A stretch of 64,000 nucleotides of DNA from Lepiota brunneoincarnata (GCA_023014365.1 JAEBUN010000006.1:1612001-1676000); one strand, 5' to 3'. Numbered from the stretch's first letter, positions 1 through 12,548 are shown. Program-made: numbers and translations. The notes: generated by a model from the letters alone, not told the origin.

Positions 1-1512
1 GTTTGCAGAAGCACGGGTTAAGCCGTACACCGAGGAACGAAGAGGGCAGCCCCCCCCGCACAAGTCCATAACAGCACAGAACATTGTCTCAGCGAGAACT
101 CAGTCTTAGAGTCGTCGCATGATCGATGGTTCAATACAGCTTCCCAGGCCGATGTGACCAAGGGTCCGTCGTTAATTAACCAAACTGACTTCTGGTAAGA
201 AGCACGTCCCGTCTTCCGTGTCGCCGCTACCCACCCAATGAATCATAGTCTGCTGCGAGGTGATGCAATCCGGCACTTTTTCCCAATCAGGGGTCAGAAG
301 GTCCCCCATCTCGCCTGTACATCCCTCACTAATCCAACGTTGCACCATACCTTTTAATAATCAGCATATGGAGTGCTACACGACAACAATTCTCAGCTGG
401 GCTCAGGCCAGAGGTTTGAACGTTCGGCGTTCATCGGCACCACCTGATAGAGACAACGGGCAGTTGCCGTGATATTGGCACCTCCTTATCTGTTACAACT
501 TCAGAATCAGCTCCGTAGTTGTTATCACAATTCTAGCGCTGACCCATTCATCTAGGTGTGTTGCACATGGTGAGGGCGGTCGTCCATATGGCCTTTTAGT
601 AGGGGCTACACCTTGGAAGGTTAGCTCTCCTCAGGTGATGATGCACATTTCCTTTCAACCCTTCCCCACCCTCTTCTAAAACCGTCCTTCCACCGACATA
701 TTGAACTATTTCGCGCAGGTTGGATGTGGTGTTCTTTTTTTCGAATCAGAACTTATTTATAGACACCTGGTCACCGCAAGGGGCTCAATACGACAATTGA
801 ATCGACGGATGCTCATGGCAGAAGGTGGTGAGTGGGGGTTGGAGTTCCTGCCCGGGTCGCTTGCCGTGATGTGTGGAGTTGAACAAAGTTCCCCTGAGCA
901 CTTGTGCAGGTCGACGTCGGTCATCGGGACCACAATTGCGGCCCCACACCTGTTACAATAGCAAGTTTACAACGACCTACAGGCTGTACAAATTAATTTT
1001 AACGAAAATCGTATTCAAGCGAAATAGACCGGCGTGCACATGCACAGCAATCAAGCTTCAGCGGATAGCTCAGTTTACCAAATGCGCAGAAAAAGCTAGA
1101 GTTGTACGCGCAACCTTCATCGATTCATCTCTCTCTGCAGACGTGTCTGGGGCCTGGTAGTCGGACAGTCCCCCAAACACGCATCTGAGCCGGTCACCAT
1201 TGCTTTCCCCGCCCATTTTCGTTCTCTCGACCCCACATACTCCCAAGAAATGGGTGGAACCCAGATCCAAGCGAAAACCAAAATCCAATATCGTTGTCAA
1301 AATCCATCAGCAGCAACAAACGAAGACACTTTCTCCCCCCTCCTCTTCCTCGTTTAGCTCTCGCCGTACTCGTAGTTGTTGTTTCCTTTCCCCTCCCTCG
1401 TTTGGAGGTGCCGCTTCCACCACCACGGCCACGACTTGCTGACATCCCAGTACCCGATCCACCTCCTGGACAAGCTAAGACCATAGACCCTTGGTTAATT
1501 CATGCAAGACGC
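1..1512. repeat. Duplicated block T, copy 1 (carries TOP3 last-exon copy)
   Basis: This stretch is a diverged direct copy of 6956-8643. Shared landmarks include the start (gcagaagcacgg), the segment near 1,000 and 8,110 (caacgacctac.ggctgta), and the whole of 1,194-1,512. On the minus strand about 1,300-1,470 encodes a Gly/Arg-rich peptide ([19 protein letters not shown]) almost the same as the last exon of TOP3 at 8430-8608. Similarity stops at about 1,512/8,643, inside the TOP3 intron before that exon. The copy is cut off at the window start. I see no independent gene in it; short open frames here are not supported. Copy 2 has about 150-200 extra AT-rich bases around 7,800-8,040. Confidence 0.8.
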
Positions 1513-1850
1513 CTTACCGCCCACCGAAGGGAAGCAGACACAAAGTCGCCGGTCGAAGGAGCAAAGAACCAGGAACTGGGATACACAGTCGACGGGAAGC
1601 GGAGTAGGCCAGATGGCGACCTGAATGGCAGGCGTCTCCCCGGATTCACATTCGAGTGCGATATATACGGTATGGCTGATTTCATTCCATCAAAGAAATT
1701 GCTCATGCCAGCCTACACTGTTCCAAGGAACCATCGTTCAGCTCCCCGGCCGCAATGCCAAATTCGGGACAAGACACAATTGAGATTAAGCGGGGGCTAG
1801 TGGTTCCCACCCAGATTGACAGTTGTCCTGCAGAGGGGGGAATGGAGTCG
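1513..1850. repeat. Duplicated block M, copy 1 (MFS upstream region)
   Basis: Diverged copy of 6080-6420, which lies upstream of the MFS gene start. Shared strings include ggagcaaagaacc, tgttcca.ggaacc.tcgttca and gtcctgcagag in the same order. It begins exactly where block T ends. A TATA-like gatatata is present near 1,660. It therefore looks like a displaced promoter fragment; no gene is seen. Confidence 0.6.
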
Positions 1851-3175
1851 ATATTATAAAGCATAAATATATCGAAATAACATTTAGGCGCTGGGTTGGC
1901 TCCCCCAAGGGCACCGTGTTAGTGTTGCCCGCAACCTCGTGCTCAGAACTGAATAACGACTGTACTATTGCGTGGACGCATCCAAGCCTCTATCTAGGAT
2001 TTTCATACTACTTTTGATTATGTGGAGAAGTACTCCGGGTTTGGCGCGGTGAACAATATGCAAGGCGCCAGCCTGTATGTTTAAATTCCGCTCGGCTCAC
2101 ATAGTGGTGGAGGTAGTGACCATGGTCCATTATGCACGGGGGAGCGCAACCCATGTTAGAGTGATGGTATAGTGGAAGTTGAATGTTGAGCCCTCGCAAT
2201 TATCTAGAACGAATCAGCGGCAAACACAATATCAGAGATTCCTAGAGTCAAAAAAAGCGACTGCTGAAGACGTTCTAGACAGGTTCCTTCTGCACTCAAT
2301 GCAACGATTGGCCATCAAGTCACAGTCATGTGTCATCTACACGTAGATTTCTTCTATTCAAAGACCCTCGACATCCACTGAGGATGAAGGCAAGCCCTAC
2401 AGAAGGGCTGAGCACAACAGAAGAAGGAAGAGAGGAAGAGAAAGACATGGTTGTCGTGAAAGAGATGGGAAAAAAAGGTTATAAATCAGCGAATAAGTAC
2501 GCCAAACAACCTCTCCGGGAATGAGGAGTGTAAACTAACGGAGTCCCGTTAATACCGATAGCATAGCCGACATGATATCGCTTGTGACACTGGTCAAGGA
2601 GTCATGTCGCTCTGGACTCCCCCCGTAAACAGCCCCTTAAACGAAGTTTGACAAACTGAACTAGGCACTTTCGGTCCGTATATTTGATCACTTTCTTGGA
2701 GCAGCCGGATCAGTGTCCTTGGGTTAATCCAGAACCCATGGGTTCCCTCTGAACAGTCTAAAAGACTATGGCAATGCACCGCTTCCCTTCAGCACGGGAA
2801 TTAAGAATGGTTCTCGGCCAATAGAGGGTTCAGGTAATCATACACTCAGAAGATCTCTTGCTATTTAGGTGTTATTGAAGACCACAATCAATTGGCCAGA
2901 TACACGATATCCGATCCCCGCGTGGACACTATTGGGTATTTTACGTATAGGTCTTCCTCGTCGCGGGCCTCTGTTCGTAACTCCCCAAAAGACGCCCGAG
3001 TCGAGAATGCCGCCCTAGCCCCCCCCCTGGTGCAGCGATCCTACTAGATCATGGCCCTCCACCCCCCCCTTTTCGTAAAGGAAAATAACAATATTTCATT
3101 GAAAACTGAGTGGGTATTACAAGCGATGGCACGGGAGATATTTCACGCCAGCCAAGCGGACATAGTAGTCGACTG
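1851..3175. other. Gene-free stretch
   Basis: About 1.3 kb with only short, unrelated open frames and no splice pattern or recognisable domain. It contains C-rich runs near 3,017 and 3,062. It sits downstream of the MFS gene 3' end. I see no supported feature. Confidence 0.5.
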
Positions 3176-5921
3176 TCATAGCGTATATCTAACAACAGTT
3201 ACAGATCGATAAGAAAAAGACCATCCAGCAACAAAACTCACCTAAACAAAGGACTCTCGCACCCCATCTCCGCAAACTCAGCCTGCCTACTGTCGTCAAA
3301 GCCCTCTCTAGTGCACTGAGCAATCTTCTTGTTCAACCGGTTATAGTCCCACATGACTACAAAACTCAGGATAATTCTATTTCCAACGGCGAAAATCAGT
3401 ACACAATTAAATAGAGCACAAAGAGAATACGCACGACAATCCCAGCCAGCCCATACATGTCCCATGCCCAACAAAGAACCTCGGTGGGTCAAGATAGATA
3501 AAAGAAGCACAAATCCCTCCTAAATTGCCGATCCCGGCAGCCACCGCCAAAGTCACACCCTTCCTAATATCCCCACCTGTCGCACTACCAATCCATGCCA
3601 CGTCGACTGCAAGCGTTGGGTAAGCACCTACGGCAGCAAGGACTGCGCCAATGTACGAGATGCCTGGGCTTGATTGCGTGTAGAGGACAATGAAACCTAT
3701 GAGAGATACCAAGGCAGGGCCGATGATGAAAGGGCCTCGGCTATTGAGTTTGTCGGAGTAGATGCCTACGGCGAGTGTCGCGAAACAGCCTGCAACAAAG
3801 AGAGGGACGGTTAGGAGCTGTGCATTGGCCGCAGAATACCCTTGAAATGGTGTAACTGAATCAGTCTTATATTGCGTTTCAATATGAAGTCATCTTACCA
3901 AGCTCGTGGACAATGGTGTGAGGGAGGAAACACGCCTACGCGCACAGCTCGTTGCGCGCTTCCTCCTCACCATTGTCTCATCGGATCCCGACGCGACTTG
4001 ATTCCCGAGCCATTGTCGCTCCCGGTGGCACAATGCCCCCCCCTCCTTAGCATAGTTTCTTCTCTTTGTCACTGTAGATACTATTCACCTCCCTCGCAAC
4101 TCGTCCCACTTCAGGTAGCTAATTATCCCGGACTCGTAGTATAAATTCGGGTGCTCAAGCACCTGGCTAGTCAGTTCCCCCCCCCCTCCTTCGTTCTTTA
4201 CTCTCGAAACTCCTTACATTTACCCTCGATCATCTAATTGCACACACGTTCTTTTATTCATCGCACTCTCATTTACACGGACCTAAGCCCCTAGACCGTT
4301 TCGCCGGTCTGACTAATGATCTGTCATTTTCGTTGCTAACGACGAACTCGTTTTACAATGGTAGGGATGAATAAAGCAATGGCATAAATGGGAGTCAAGA
4401 CACCTAGTAAGTCACGGGGATTAGAGAACAGAGTTGCCCAGTCAGAAGAGATATACCAATATAAATCCCAGTCTGCAAATATGTCTTGCAATCCCTCAAA
4501 GCTTGCCATACATATTTGAATTCAAAGTGCTTCACCATTCCCTGTTGATCTTCTGCCAACATCGTAACGACAAGCTGCTTCTCGGCTTCGGTCAGGAATC
4601 GGGCAGTCTCCGGGAACTGGTGTTCCGTCAGCCGCTTGTCTTCATAAGTGAATTGTTGAACTCACATCGTGCATATAGGAGTAGGAGGCAACAGCGAAGA
4701 GGACGGTTACGATACCCTCGAGGCGAAACTATACAGATCTCTTTTAGGGATTCGGCTGCCTAACTCGAATTAAAGGGCGATTACTCACAATCCACTGCCA
4801 TCCATGCAGCCCACCAATCCCCTCCATATATTCGATTCCGTAACTTGCCATATAATTTCTAAATATCTCCCCTGAGTGAACCAAGAAAAACTTACGCCAG
4901 CAAACCACCAAATGCGCCAGCAATCGTAGCCGCTGAGAAGAATATCGCAACGCGTCTTGCGATGTCGCGTTTGCGATACCAAAGCGAGAAATAGAAAACA
5001 ATCTATGACATCTATCGATATGATGCAAGGAGAGGTATAAAGTGTAATGACTCCGGGGAAAAGACCGGCTTCCGTAACGCCAAGGAATACGCGCACACTA
5101 GATTTCACATGTTCACAACGAATTCCCTGCGCCACGTCTTAAAAAACGCACACGATGAGGCCCTCGTAAGTTTGACAGAGACACATGAGTGTCATGATGA
5201 TGCCCCATGCAAGCATAGAGGATGGTACTGTGTGGCAATAAAATTGAGTAGGAATGATTAAAAGAGGCACAAAACTCACTCCATATCGAAGGGCGAATTA
5301 ATTTCAAAGCGATATTCCTGCAGAGGGTGTGCCATTTATGAGTACCTGGCATACTTAGCCGTTGTGATATACCCACGAAGGTATTTCAGCCAGTACATAG
5401 GGTGCCTATGGGCAAAAACATCAAGATAGGTCAATGCCAAGGCGTCGACCGTTGTAGTGAAGACATACAAAAAAGACAGCCGCGACCTGCCAGACGGCGA
5501 TCAAATCACAGATAGAAGGGAAAGATCGAAATTCACATACCACGTTGTACTTTAACCCGGTCAGCTGAGCGTCAGTGCCCATTCCCGCAATACGTGCGTT
5601 GCCTGTAATAACCCAAATACACGTTAGCCCATATCACCACCCTAATAGACCATACAAACCAATGTTGGCGCGATCCCTATCACCAGCACCAAATTCGCAT
5701 GAGAAGAAGGGGGGCGATATGGGGAGCGAAACTCACAAGAAACACAGCAAATATGTTACTGTGACCAGTGGCAGCAAATGCCAATCCATCTTCCTCACTA
5801 CCCTCTTCTTCTCCTCTTCTGAGTGATTCACCGAAGATACTCCCTTCGTACTGCCAGCGTCATTGCTGCTGACGGACTGAGGCATGTCTCCAACGTGCTT
5901 CTCTCCTACAAGGCCTTTCAT
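3176..5921 (-). CDS. MFS transporter, allantoate permease/ACS type
   Basis: Membrane carrier of the major facilitator superfamily, most like the fungal anion:cation symporter (DAL5/TNA1-like) group; its substrate cannot be read from sequence. About ten short introns must be removed. Exons then give the N-terminal cytoplasmic part ending KMDWHLLPLVTVTYLLCFL, the family motif DRANIGNARIAGM (split by an intron near 5,660), EIPSNIALKLIRPSIW, the loop LWYRKRDIARRVAIFFS (near 4,950), YGIEYMEGIGGLHGWQWI, YSAANAQLLTVPLF, and the C-terminal tail EFAEMGCESPLFR followed by an intron and YTL-stop. The start is the only Met before a normal cytoplasmic N-terminus. Odd point: the exon encoding ...LFIPTIV/HELG near 4,360 is interrupted by 441 bp with LTR-like ends, so function depends on splicing it out. 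The family is certain; integrity is not. Confidence 0.85.
3917..4357 (+). mobile_element. Candidate solo LTR inserted in the MFS exon
   Basis: The segment starts TGTGAGGG and ends TTTTACA (TG..CA termini) and is flanked by ATGG on both sides; the shared flank can be read as 8 bp (acaatggt at 3910-3917 and 4355-4362). Removing one flank copy plus the insert restores the MFS frame IPTIV-HELG. A TATA-like tataaatt lies near 4,140 followed by a pyrimidine-rich tract, as in LTR promoters. No terminal inverted repeat is visible, which argues against a hAT element despite the possible 8-bp duplication. It lies antisense to the MFS gene. Confidence 0.6.
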
Positions 5922-6079
5922 AACTAGAGAACAAGCTGTAGGTTACCTTATAATGGCAGGAATGTAAGGCGCTGGGCAGCCAAGGGAAAAGGCTCAAGCT
6001 GAGAAAGAGACACGAAAAGATAACGGATTATAAGCCAGCAGCCGTTCGGTTTTGTTCATCGGTAGCTGTAGTTGTACGA
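5922..6079. promoter_or_regulatory. MFS gene 5' flank
   Basis: Immediate upstream region of the MFS start codon (minus strand). No clear TATA box is seen next to the start; the adjoining block M (6080-6420) has gatatacac near 6,207. Assignment as promoter rests on position only. Confidence 0.35.
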
Positions 6080-6420
6080 AAGAGAAGCACAGAGGGAGCA
6101 CGCAGTTGAGGGAGCAAAGAACCGGGAAGTGGAATCCGCGATCGACGAAAGTCGATAGGTGTCTCCTACGTTTTGTTCGGCTGTCCCATACCGATCCAGG
6201 TGCATGATATACACCATAGCCTATTGCGTTGCATCGAAAGAACTACCCGTGGGCCAGTCCGGATTGTTCCAGGGAACCCTCGTTCAATAGTCAGTTCCCC
6301 CCGGCTTCAGCGCCGACCCGGGTGTAAATCGACAGATTCGGGAGGGTTGCGGAGACTAAGGTTCGTGATTCTCGCATAGAATGTGGGTCGTCCTGCAGAG
6401 ACGGAACAGGCAATGACAAT
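6080..6420. repeat. Duplicated block M, copy 2
   Basis: Copy of 1513-1850, here in what is probably its original place upstream of the MFS gene. No coding potential recognised. Confidence 0.55.
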
Positions 6421-6955
6421 AATCCAAGGTCCTATGTTTCGAAAACTTCAGGGTAACTTGTTTGTAAGTATTTGTTGGTCACTAGATTGAGTCCCCTTGA
6501 CGGCGTTTGATGGAGTGAATATCATTATGGTAGTCTGGTACGCAGCTTGGGAATTGGAAACAGTGACGCTGGTGGTTCCCTGCTCGCTATGAACAATGTT
6601 AAAGATAGTTCCAGGTAATTCCTCCTATCTAGGGGAAACTACAACATATATATACAATGATAGCCCACACAAGGTGACAGGGGCGATTCGTTTCAGGCAA
6701 AATCACGAACACTGCTATCCCGGATCTCAGTCATCTTACACTTAGCAACCCCTCGCTAATCCCATATACACTCCGTTCATCCAGCTGCTACAGGAACCAC
6801 TGTGCCGCGGCGTGTCCTTTTTTTGATGCTCAACTTACGATCCTTACCCTTTTTCATCCCAATCAGCTGTCGGAAAGTTCCTTACTTCGGTAGTAATCCT
6901 TCTTTTGTAGAGAGAGCGCGTGCACAGAACAGCAGAACCGATTTTGTTACTCACA
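6421..6955. other. Gene-free stretch
   Basis: AT-rich between blocks M and T, with a tatatatac run near 6,647. No gene or recognised element. Confidence 0.45.
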
Positions 6956-8643
6956 AGTTGACAGAAGCACGGATTAAAGTCGCACGTCGAGGAACGAAGA
7001 GAGGCAGCCCCTCCCACACAACTTATCCATAACAGCACAGAACACTGTCTCAGTGGGAACTCACAGTCTCGAGAGTCGTCTCATGGTCGATGGTTTAATA
7101 CAACTTCTAAGGCTGATGTGACTGGAAATCCATCGGCTGTTAATCAGGTTGACTTCTGGTAAGAAGCATGTCCCACCTTCCATGTCGCCGCTACTCACCC
7201 AATAAATCATGGTCTGCTGCGAACTGATGCAATTTGGGAACATTTTCCCAATCAGGGGCCAGAAGGCCTCCACGTCTCGCCTGTACCTCCCCTATTGCAC
7301 CATACTTTTCAATATCAGCATGTGGAGTGTACACGGCAGCAATTCTCGGCTGAGCGCCACCCAGGGGTTTGAACGTTCAGCGTTCACCAGCACCACATGA
7401 CAGATAACGGGCAGCGGCCACCTCCCTATCTGTTTACCGCTTCAGAATCGGTTCCGGGGTCATTATCATGTTTCTGGCGCTGGCCCGTTCATCCAGGTGT
7501 ATTTGTACATGGTTCGGACGATCGTCCACATGGCCTTAGGGGCTACTACACCTTGGAGGGTTAGCTATCCTTAACTTCACGATACACATTTCCTCTTGAC
7601 CCTTCCTCACCCTCTTCTAGAACTGTCCTTCGGCAGGTATATTGAGTTATTTCGCACAGGTTGGATGTGTTGTTCCTTTTTTTTTATTATCGAATCAGAG
7701 TTTATTTGTAGACGCCTATTCACTGCAAGCGGCTAATGCGAAAATTGAATCAGCGAATGCCCCCGGCAGAATGGGGATCGTAATTCCTACGTGGGTCAGA
7801 GGTCTGGGTAAACTTATCACAATGTTCCCCTCACTGCTTGCATATGACTATTTCCGAATGTGCAGTATCCTTGGATTATAGCTAGAAATATCAGACAAGG
7901 ATATAACAACCATAGATATCATAAATATGCAATTGCTCGAGGCCAGGTACTAATTAGATATTCATTATATTCACAGTGGTGATGCCCTTGTCTGGTATTC
8001 TAGCATATAATCAAAAGATATCTTACGTTCAAATAGTCGTGCACCAACAGTGCCTGAGCACTGGTGCTAGTCCACAATTGCAGCTTCACCCCTGTTACAA
8101 TATCAAGTTGACAACGACCTACGGGCTGTATAAATTAATTTTAATGGACATCGTATTCAATCCAGGCGTGCACATGCACAGCAATCAAGCTTCAACGGAT
8201 AGTTCAGTTTACCAAATGCGCGGATTGGTGGGGACAAAAAGCCTAGAGTCGCACACACAACCTTCATCTCTCTCGGCAGACGTATCTCGAGCCTGGTAGG
8301 TCCCACAAACACGCATCTTCACTGGTCACCATTGCCTCCCCCGCCCACTTTCTTCCTCTCGACCCCACATACTCCCAAGAAATGGGCGGGGCCCAGATCC
8401 AAGTGAAAATCCAAAATCCAATATCGTTGTCAAAATCCATCAGCAGCTGCAAACGAAGACACTTTCTTCCCCCCTCTCCCTCGTTTTCCTTTCGTCGTAC
8501 TCGTAGTTGTCGTCCCCTTTCCCCTCCCCCGTTTGGTGGTGCCGCTTCCACCACCGCGGCCACGACTTGCTGACATCCTAGTACCCGATCCACCTCCTGG
8601 ACAAACTAAGATCATAGACCCTCGGTTAATTTATGCAAGACAC
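6956..8643. repeat. Duplicated block T, copy 2 (ends inside TOP3)
   Basis: Source-like copy of 1-1512. Its right end overlaps the true TOP3 last exon (8430-8608) and stops within the preceding intron. Left of 8,430 it should include the TOP3 3' UTR; the remaining 1.4 kb shows no gene. An AT-rich insertion of about 150-200 bp around 7,800-8,040 distinguishes it from copy 1. Confidence 0.8.
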
Positions 8644-11600
8644 CGCGCAGACGAATTCCCACCATTACTCCAGTGGCCCTCTTCGCCGCATTTATAGCAC
8701 GCTCCCGAAGGGCTACTCCCAACTCCATTGCCAGTAGACTTTGACCGTGTCATTGATTGATTCGGACAAGCTGAGAGATATGGATGAGATTGCCAAGCTC
8801 TTGTCCACATAAAAGACCCGCATACCCGAAGCGTAATGCCCTTGTTGGTCGCACTTGTAACAGGTTCCATTTGCGGCAGTATCATTGGCTGCAGTCCCAA
8901 AGCTGCGAATCCGCTTATTCAACCCGCCCTCATCATTCGGACATGCTGCCGAAGAATTTGTATTAGGCGACAAGAAAAGGGCTCAGCAGCAGAAGGACCC
9001 ACCACTTGACCAATGACCCTCCTGATTGCACTAGAAGACAAACCCCATGCGGATTAAAACTCTTCACTCTGCGCACAACATAACATAAAACTCGTACCTT
9101 ATAACAAGCACCTGCGGGCCTGGATCCAGTACCTGGGGTACCTACTCCGGCCTGAGCACCTCGCGGAGGCTCATCATCCCATTCAAAGAAACCACAATCG
9201 TCTGGACTCTGGATCTTGTGGCACTTCCAAAACTTCCTCCCCTGATTTGCACCCTCTTTCTGTACAGTAAGCAACGTAGCCGGTGCATCCACATCGACAG
9301 CTGCGTGTCGGCCTGTTCGGAGGATCGTCTGTCTGTCGCTTTGAGTTTCCATTATTCAGTGGAAAGAATTGAAGGAGTCAAGCTTGAATGCCTACCTGTG
9401 AATAGGCCCGCTTGATTGGAACAATCGAATTTGTGTCGTCGGCCCATTTCCAGAACCCACAATTTCCCTCCGAACAAGTATAATATTGCTTGCCTTTACT
9501 GTTCACGCCCGATGTACTCGTCTTTTTGAGGGCCGGGATGCCGCATTCGCAAAGGGGTTGCTGAGAAGCATAGTTATCAGAGATGGCAACTAGTCTGGGG
9601 GCAGCGGGGGGAGCAGCGGAAGATATAGTTCTCGTTGAAGTCATCGTTTCAGGTTGCCGTACGGACGATAAGGGTGTAGCGGCGGTTCGGGATATGTGAA
9701 TGATGTCCGTATCTATGTTACATGAGTGCCGTGAGCGATCGAGGAACTATGGGATGTCAACTTACCATCGTCAATGTCCATTTCTGATGTGGTAGTAACT
9801 GTGCCTGCAGCTCTTCCTCCACGACCTCGTCTTGATGTGCTTGCGCCCGAACCACCTCTTCCGCGTCCACCACGTCCACCACGTCCACCACCCCTTCCGC
9901 CTCGACCACCATCACCACCACAACCACCATTGCCACCGCCACCCCCCCGCCCCGCCCCCGTCACCGTCGTCATCGTTTCCTGGCCCACGGTTGTTCTCGA
10001 CTTGTGCTCTTTCACGGCCATCATCATGTCCATTCCCTGCCAAATGATGACCCACACTCTTAATGACCATTAGCATCCACATTCCCACTAAACAGAGTCC
10101 ATACAAACCTGAACAACAACATTCCAGTTGTCCTTAACGACGCGGAACATTTCTTTATACTGGTTCAAGGATTGCTCAACCATAGCATGTTTGGATACCG
10201 AGCGTTCACAAACTTGGACCATCTTTCCTCTCCGTCTGGTAGGGAATTCCTGATTAGCATCAGTACACAAAGATGCAGGAGCAAAACGGAACCTCGCGAC
10301 GGAGTTGAGGCTTGCTGACACTCTTGTCCAATCCAATCTGGTTGTAACCTTCAATAAGGCCGACTCCAAGCGTCGACGGCACGAGATACTTCGTCGACCC
10401 CTCCATCCGCTCGATCACATACTCCCTGTCGATGATGTTTTGAATATGTTGTGCGATTGTCGCGTCCGTACCTAGATGTATGCTCTCGATATCAGCTGCC
10501 TATCAAATAACCAGCACAGACAAACGCACCGATGCCGTTTTTATCCATCAGCGTAACCAGATCTGCCTCGGTAAGCAGACTCGGTTTACTCGTCTCGCCT
10601 TGTCTCAGTTCACAAACGGTAGGATCAAACGTCTCGCCCTCAGCAAAATCGGGTATCGAATGGTCACTCCACTTGTCATAGGGGTACACTTCTAGGTAGT
10701 TCCTCCGTTTGACGACCAGACCTGGATCGCTGTCACTACGAATGCGTGGGGTCATCAAGGTTCAACGAAACTTGCCTGTAGCGCCAAAAAATTCACCACC
10801 GCATACGACGTCGACAGTCGTTTGATGGCCTTCAGCATCCTTGGAGCAACATGCTAAGAAACGGCGGGTGATAAACTCGTAGACTTTCTTTTCATCTCCG
10901 ATTAGCTGGGCTGCATGGGCGATTGGGTGGATCGGTGGGTGTGCTTTATCATCGTGTTTTCCTTTTCGGGGGGAATTGAAACCCCCTTGCTCAAGCCTGG
11001 CAAGAATTTGGAAAAGTGCACGGGTTCGGAAAACTAGAGGGACTTACGATCTGGCAAAAGCGCCCCATTGTGTATCTACGGCCTGTTTCTGAATGAGCGT
11101 CATGAAATCGAACTGAGGATCAAATTGGTCCGTTTCTGTGCGTGGGTATGACACGAATCCTTGTTGATATAGTTTTTCAGCAATCTGTCCGTAGAGTCAA
11201 ATATAACGTCACGGCAATGAAATGGACACCCACATCGAGTACTTTCTTGGGAGCCATTTTGAGTAATCGAGATCCGGCTTTCTGGAGTTCGACTGTGGTC
11301 AATGGCAGAGGCTTCCTGGACAACTAAGTGTGAGGGTTGAAAATTGTAGTTCAAGTGTCCCATACCATTTCTTGGTATCTTTGTTGGTAACTTTCGTGAC
11401 CCGAGCGAGAGGATTATCCAGAACATGTGCATACAGTGCGACAGCGACATCTTCGTCAAACAGATGACCCCTCCGCCAATTGAAAGGTGTAGTTTCCGGG
11501 CCAGTGGGCGAGTCTCTTGTCAAAGACAGGTAAATGTACCAGAAAGGCTCGGGGATAAAGTTCTTTGCTTGGTTATACCGTTGTACGACGAAACCCAGAG

Positions 11601-12386
11601 TCGGGAATTGACACGGACCTGAGATGGATGTCACTAGCATGGCTATTCGGAAGCGAGATCATGCATACCGTACGAAACGAGTTTCTCTCCTAGAGCTTGA
11701 AAACGTGTTTGTAGCGACAGAGTTTGCATCCGTGTGAATGCGGCGCCAATCTTCAAATCCAACAGAATCCTGGCGTCAACTGCGTCGGCTTGCGCTTGGT
11801 CCAGTTCAACTGGATGCTGGGCGGCCCGATGGATCTGCCTACCCGACTACGTGAGCCCAGCGTTGCTTTAACAAGAGCACGCCAACTCACTGGGCAATGA
11901 TAGCACTGAACCTTGCCCTCTTGACAACAATATTCCGGTTAGCCTTCCTGCACACGGTTGCAACCTCCATTCCAATATGCTCGCCCTCCCTATCACAATC
12001 GGTCCAAATCATGAGCGTATCCGCTCGGCGTGCCTGTGTCATAAGATTATTCTCGATATCCTTCTTATCCTTTGCCACCCTCGACTCGACCGGTGCGTCG
12101 AACAGATCCGCCGGGTTGCAGGAGTGCCACTTTCGATAGGCGTCGGTAAAGTCATGTTCGGTGAGATGGCCCGAGACGCAAGTGACGATGAACGAGGCGT
12201 TTGTCTGCGGGTAGTCAAATTCGTAATTCTTAATGAATTTAGATCGTGTCGGGTGCTTGGGGGTTGGTTGAGCAATTTGTTTGGGATGAGGGAGAACAAG
12301 CATACGGTGTTTAATCTTCCCCCGGAAAGGATCTGCGCAATGGACTTTGAGATAGAGGGTTTTTCTGCGACGCATAGAACTCTCAT
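8430..12386 (-). CDS. TOP3: DNA topoisomerase III (type IA)
   Basis: Cuts and passes single DNA strands; in eukaryotes it works with a RecQ helicase and RMI1 to dissolve recombination intermediates in the nucleus. The N-terminus [20 protein letters not shown] and the acidic Toprim motif [11 protein letters not shown] (near 11,965) are followed by [17 protein letters not shown]. The active-site tyrosine is in [10 protein letters not shown], codon 11146-11148. After the core come a Gly/Arg-rich tract (9,780-9,960), a GRF zinc finger with CECG...YYTC...CGFWKW (9,430-9,555), a second GRF-like unit ending CGFFEWDD (9,175-9,295), three CCHC zinc knuckles (9,011-9,115; 8,825-8,862; 8,664-8,701), and an RG-rich end. 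Many introns. Two frame problems are seen: one extra base near 9,285 separates CRCG from PATLLTVQ in GRF2, and the G/R tract frame changes near 9,950. Family certain; the exact C-terminal frame is not. Confidence 0.93.
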
Positions 12387-12548
12387 GTTAAGTGATAAGG
12401 AGGTGCATTGGTGGCCTATGGAATCTACTAGACGCGCATCGCGTTGAATGAAGGATTGTCGCGATCAGGTGACTTTGTTTCATTAGTTTGTTCATGTTTG
12501 ACAACAATACCTCATTTTTGTAGATTTTGAAGAAAATGGAAATAGACG
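12387..12548. promoter_or_regulatory. Divergent TOP3/UTP25 promoter
   Basis: The 162 bp between the two start codons must hold both promoters and 5' UTRs unless UTP25 has a further upstream exon. No TATA box is obvious. Two housekeeping genes sharing a short spacer suggests joint basal expression; this is inference from layout. Confidence 0.55.

Noticed and set aside
3910..4362. hAT-type element suggested by an 8-bp shared flank
   Set aside because: No terminal inverted repeats; TG..CA ends and an internal TATA box fit a solo LTR with a 4-bp duplication better.
9774..10073. Proline-rich plus-strand frame
   Set aside because: Antisense of the Gly/Arg-rich tract of TOP3.
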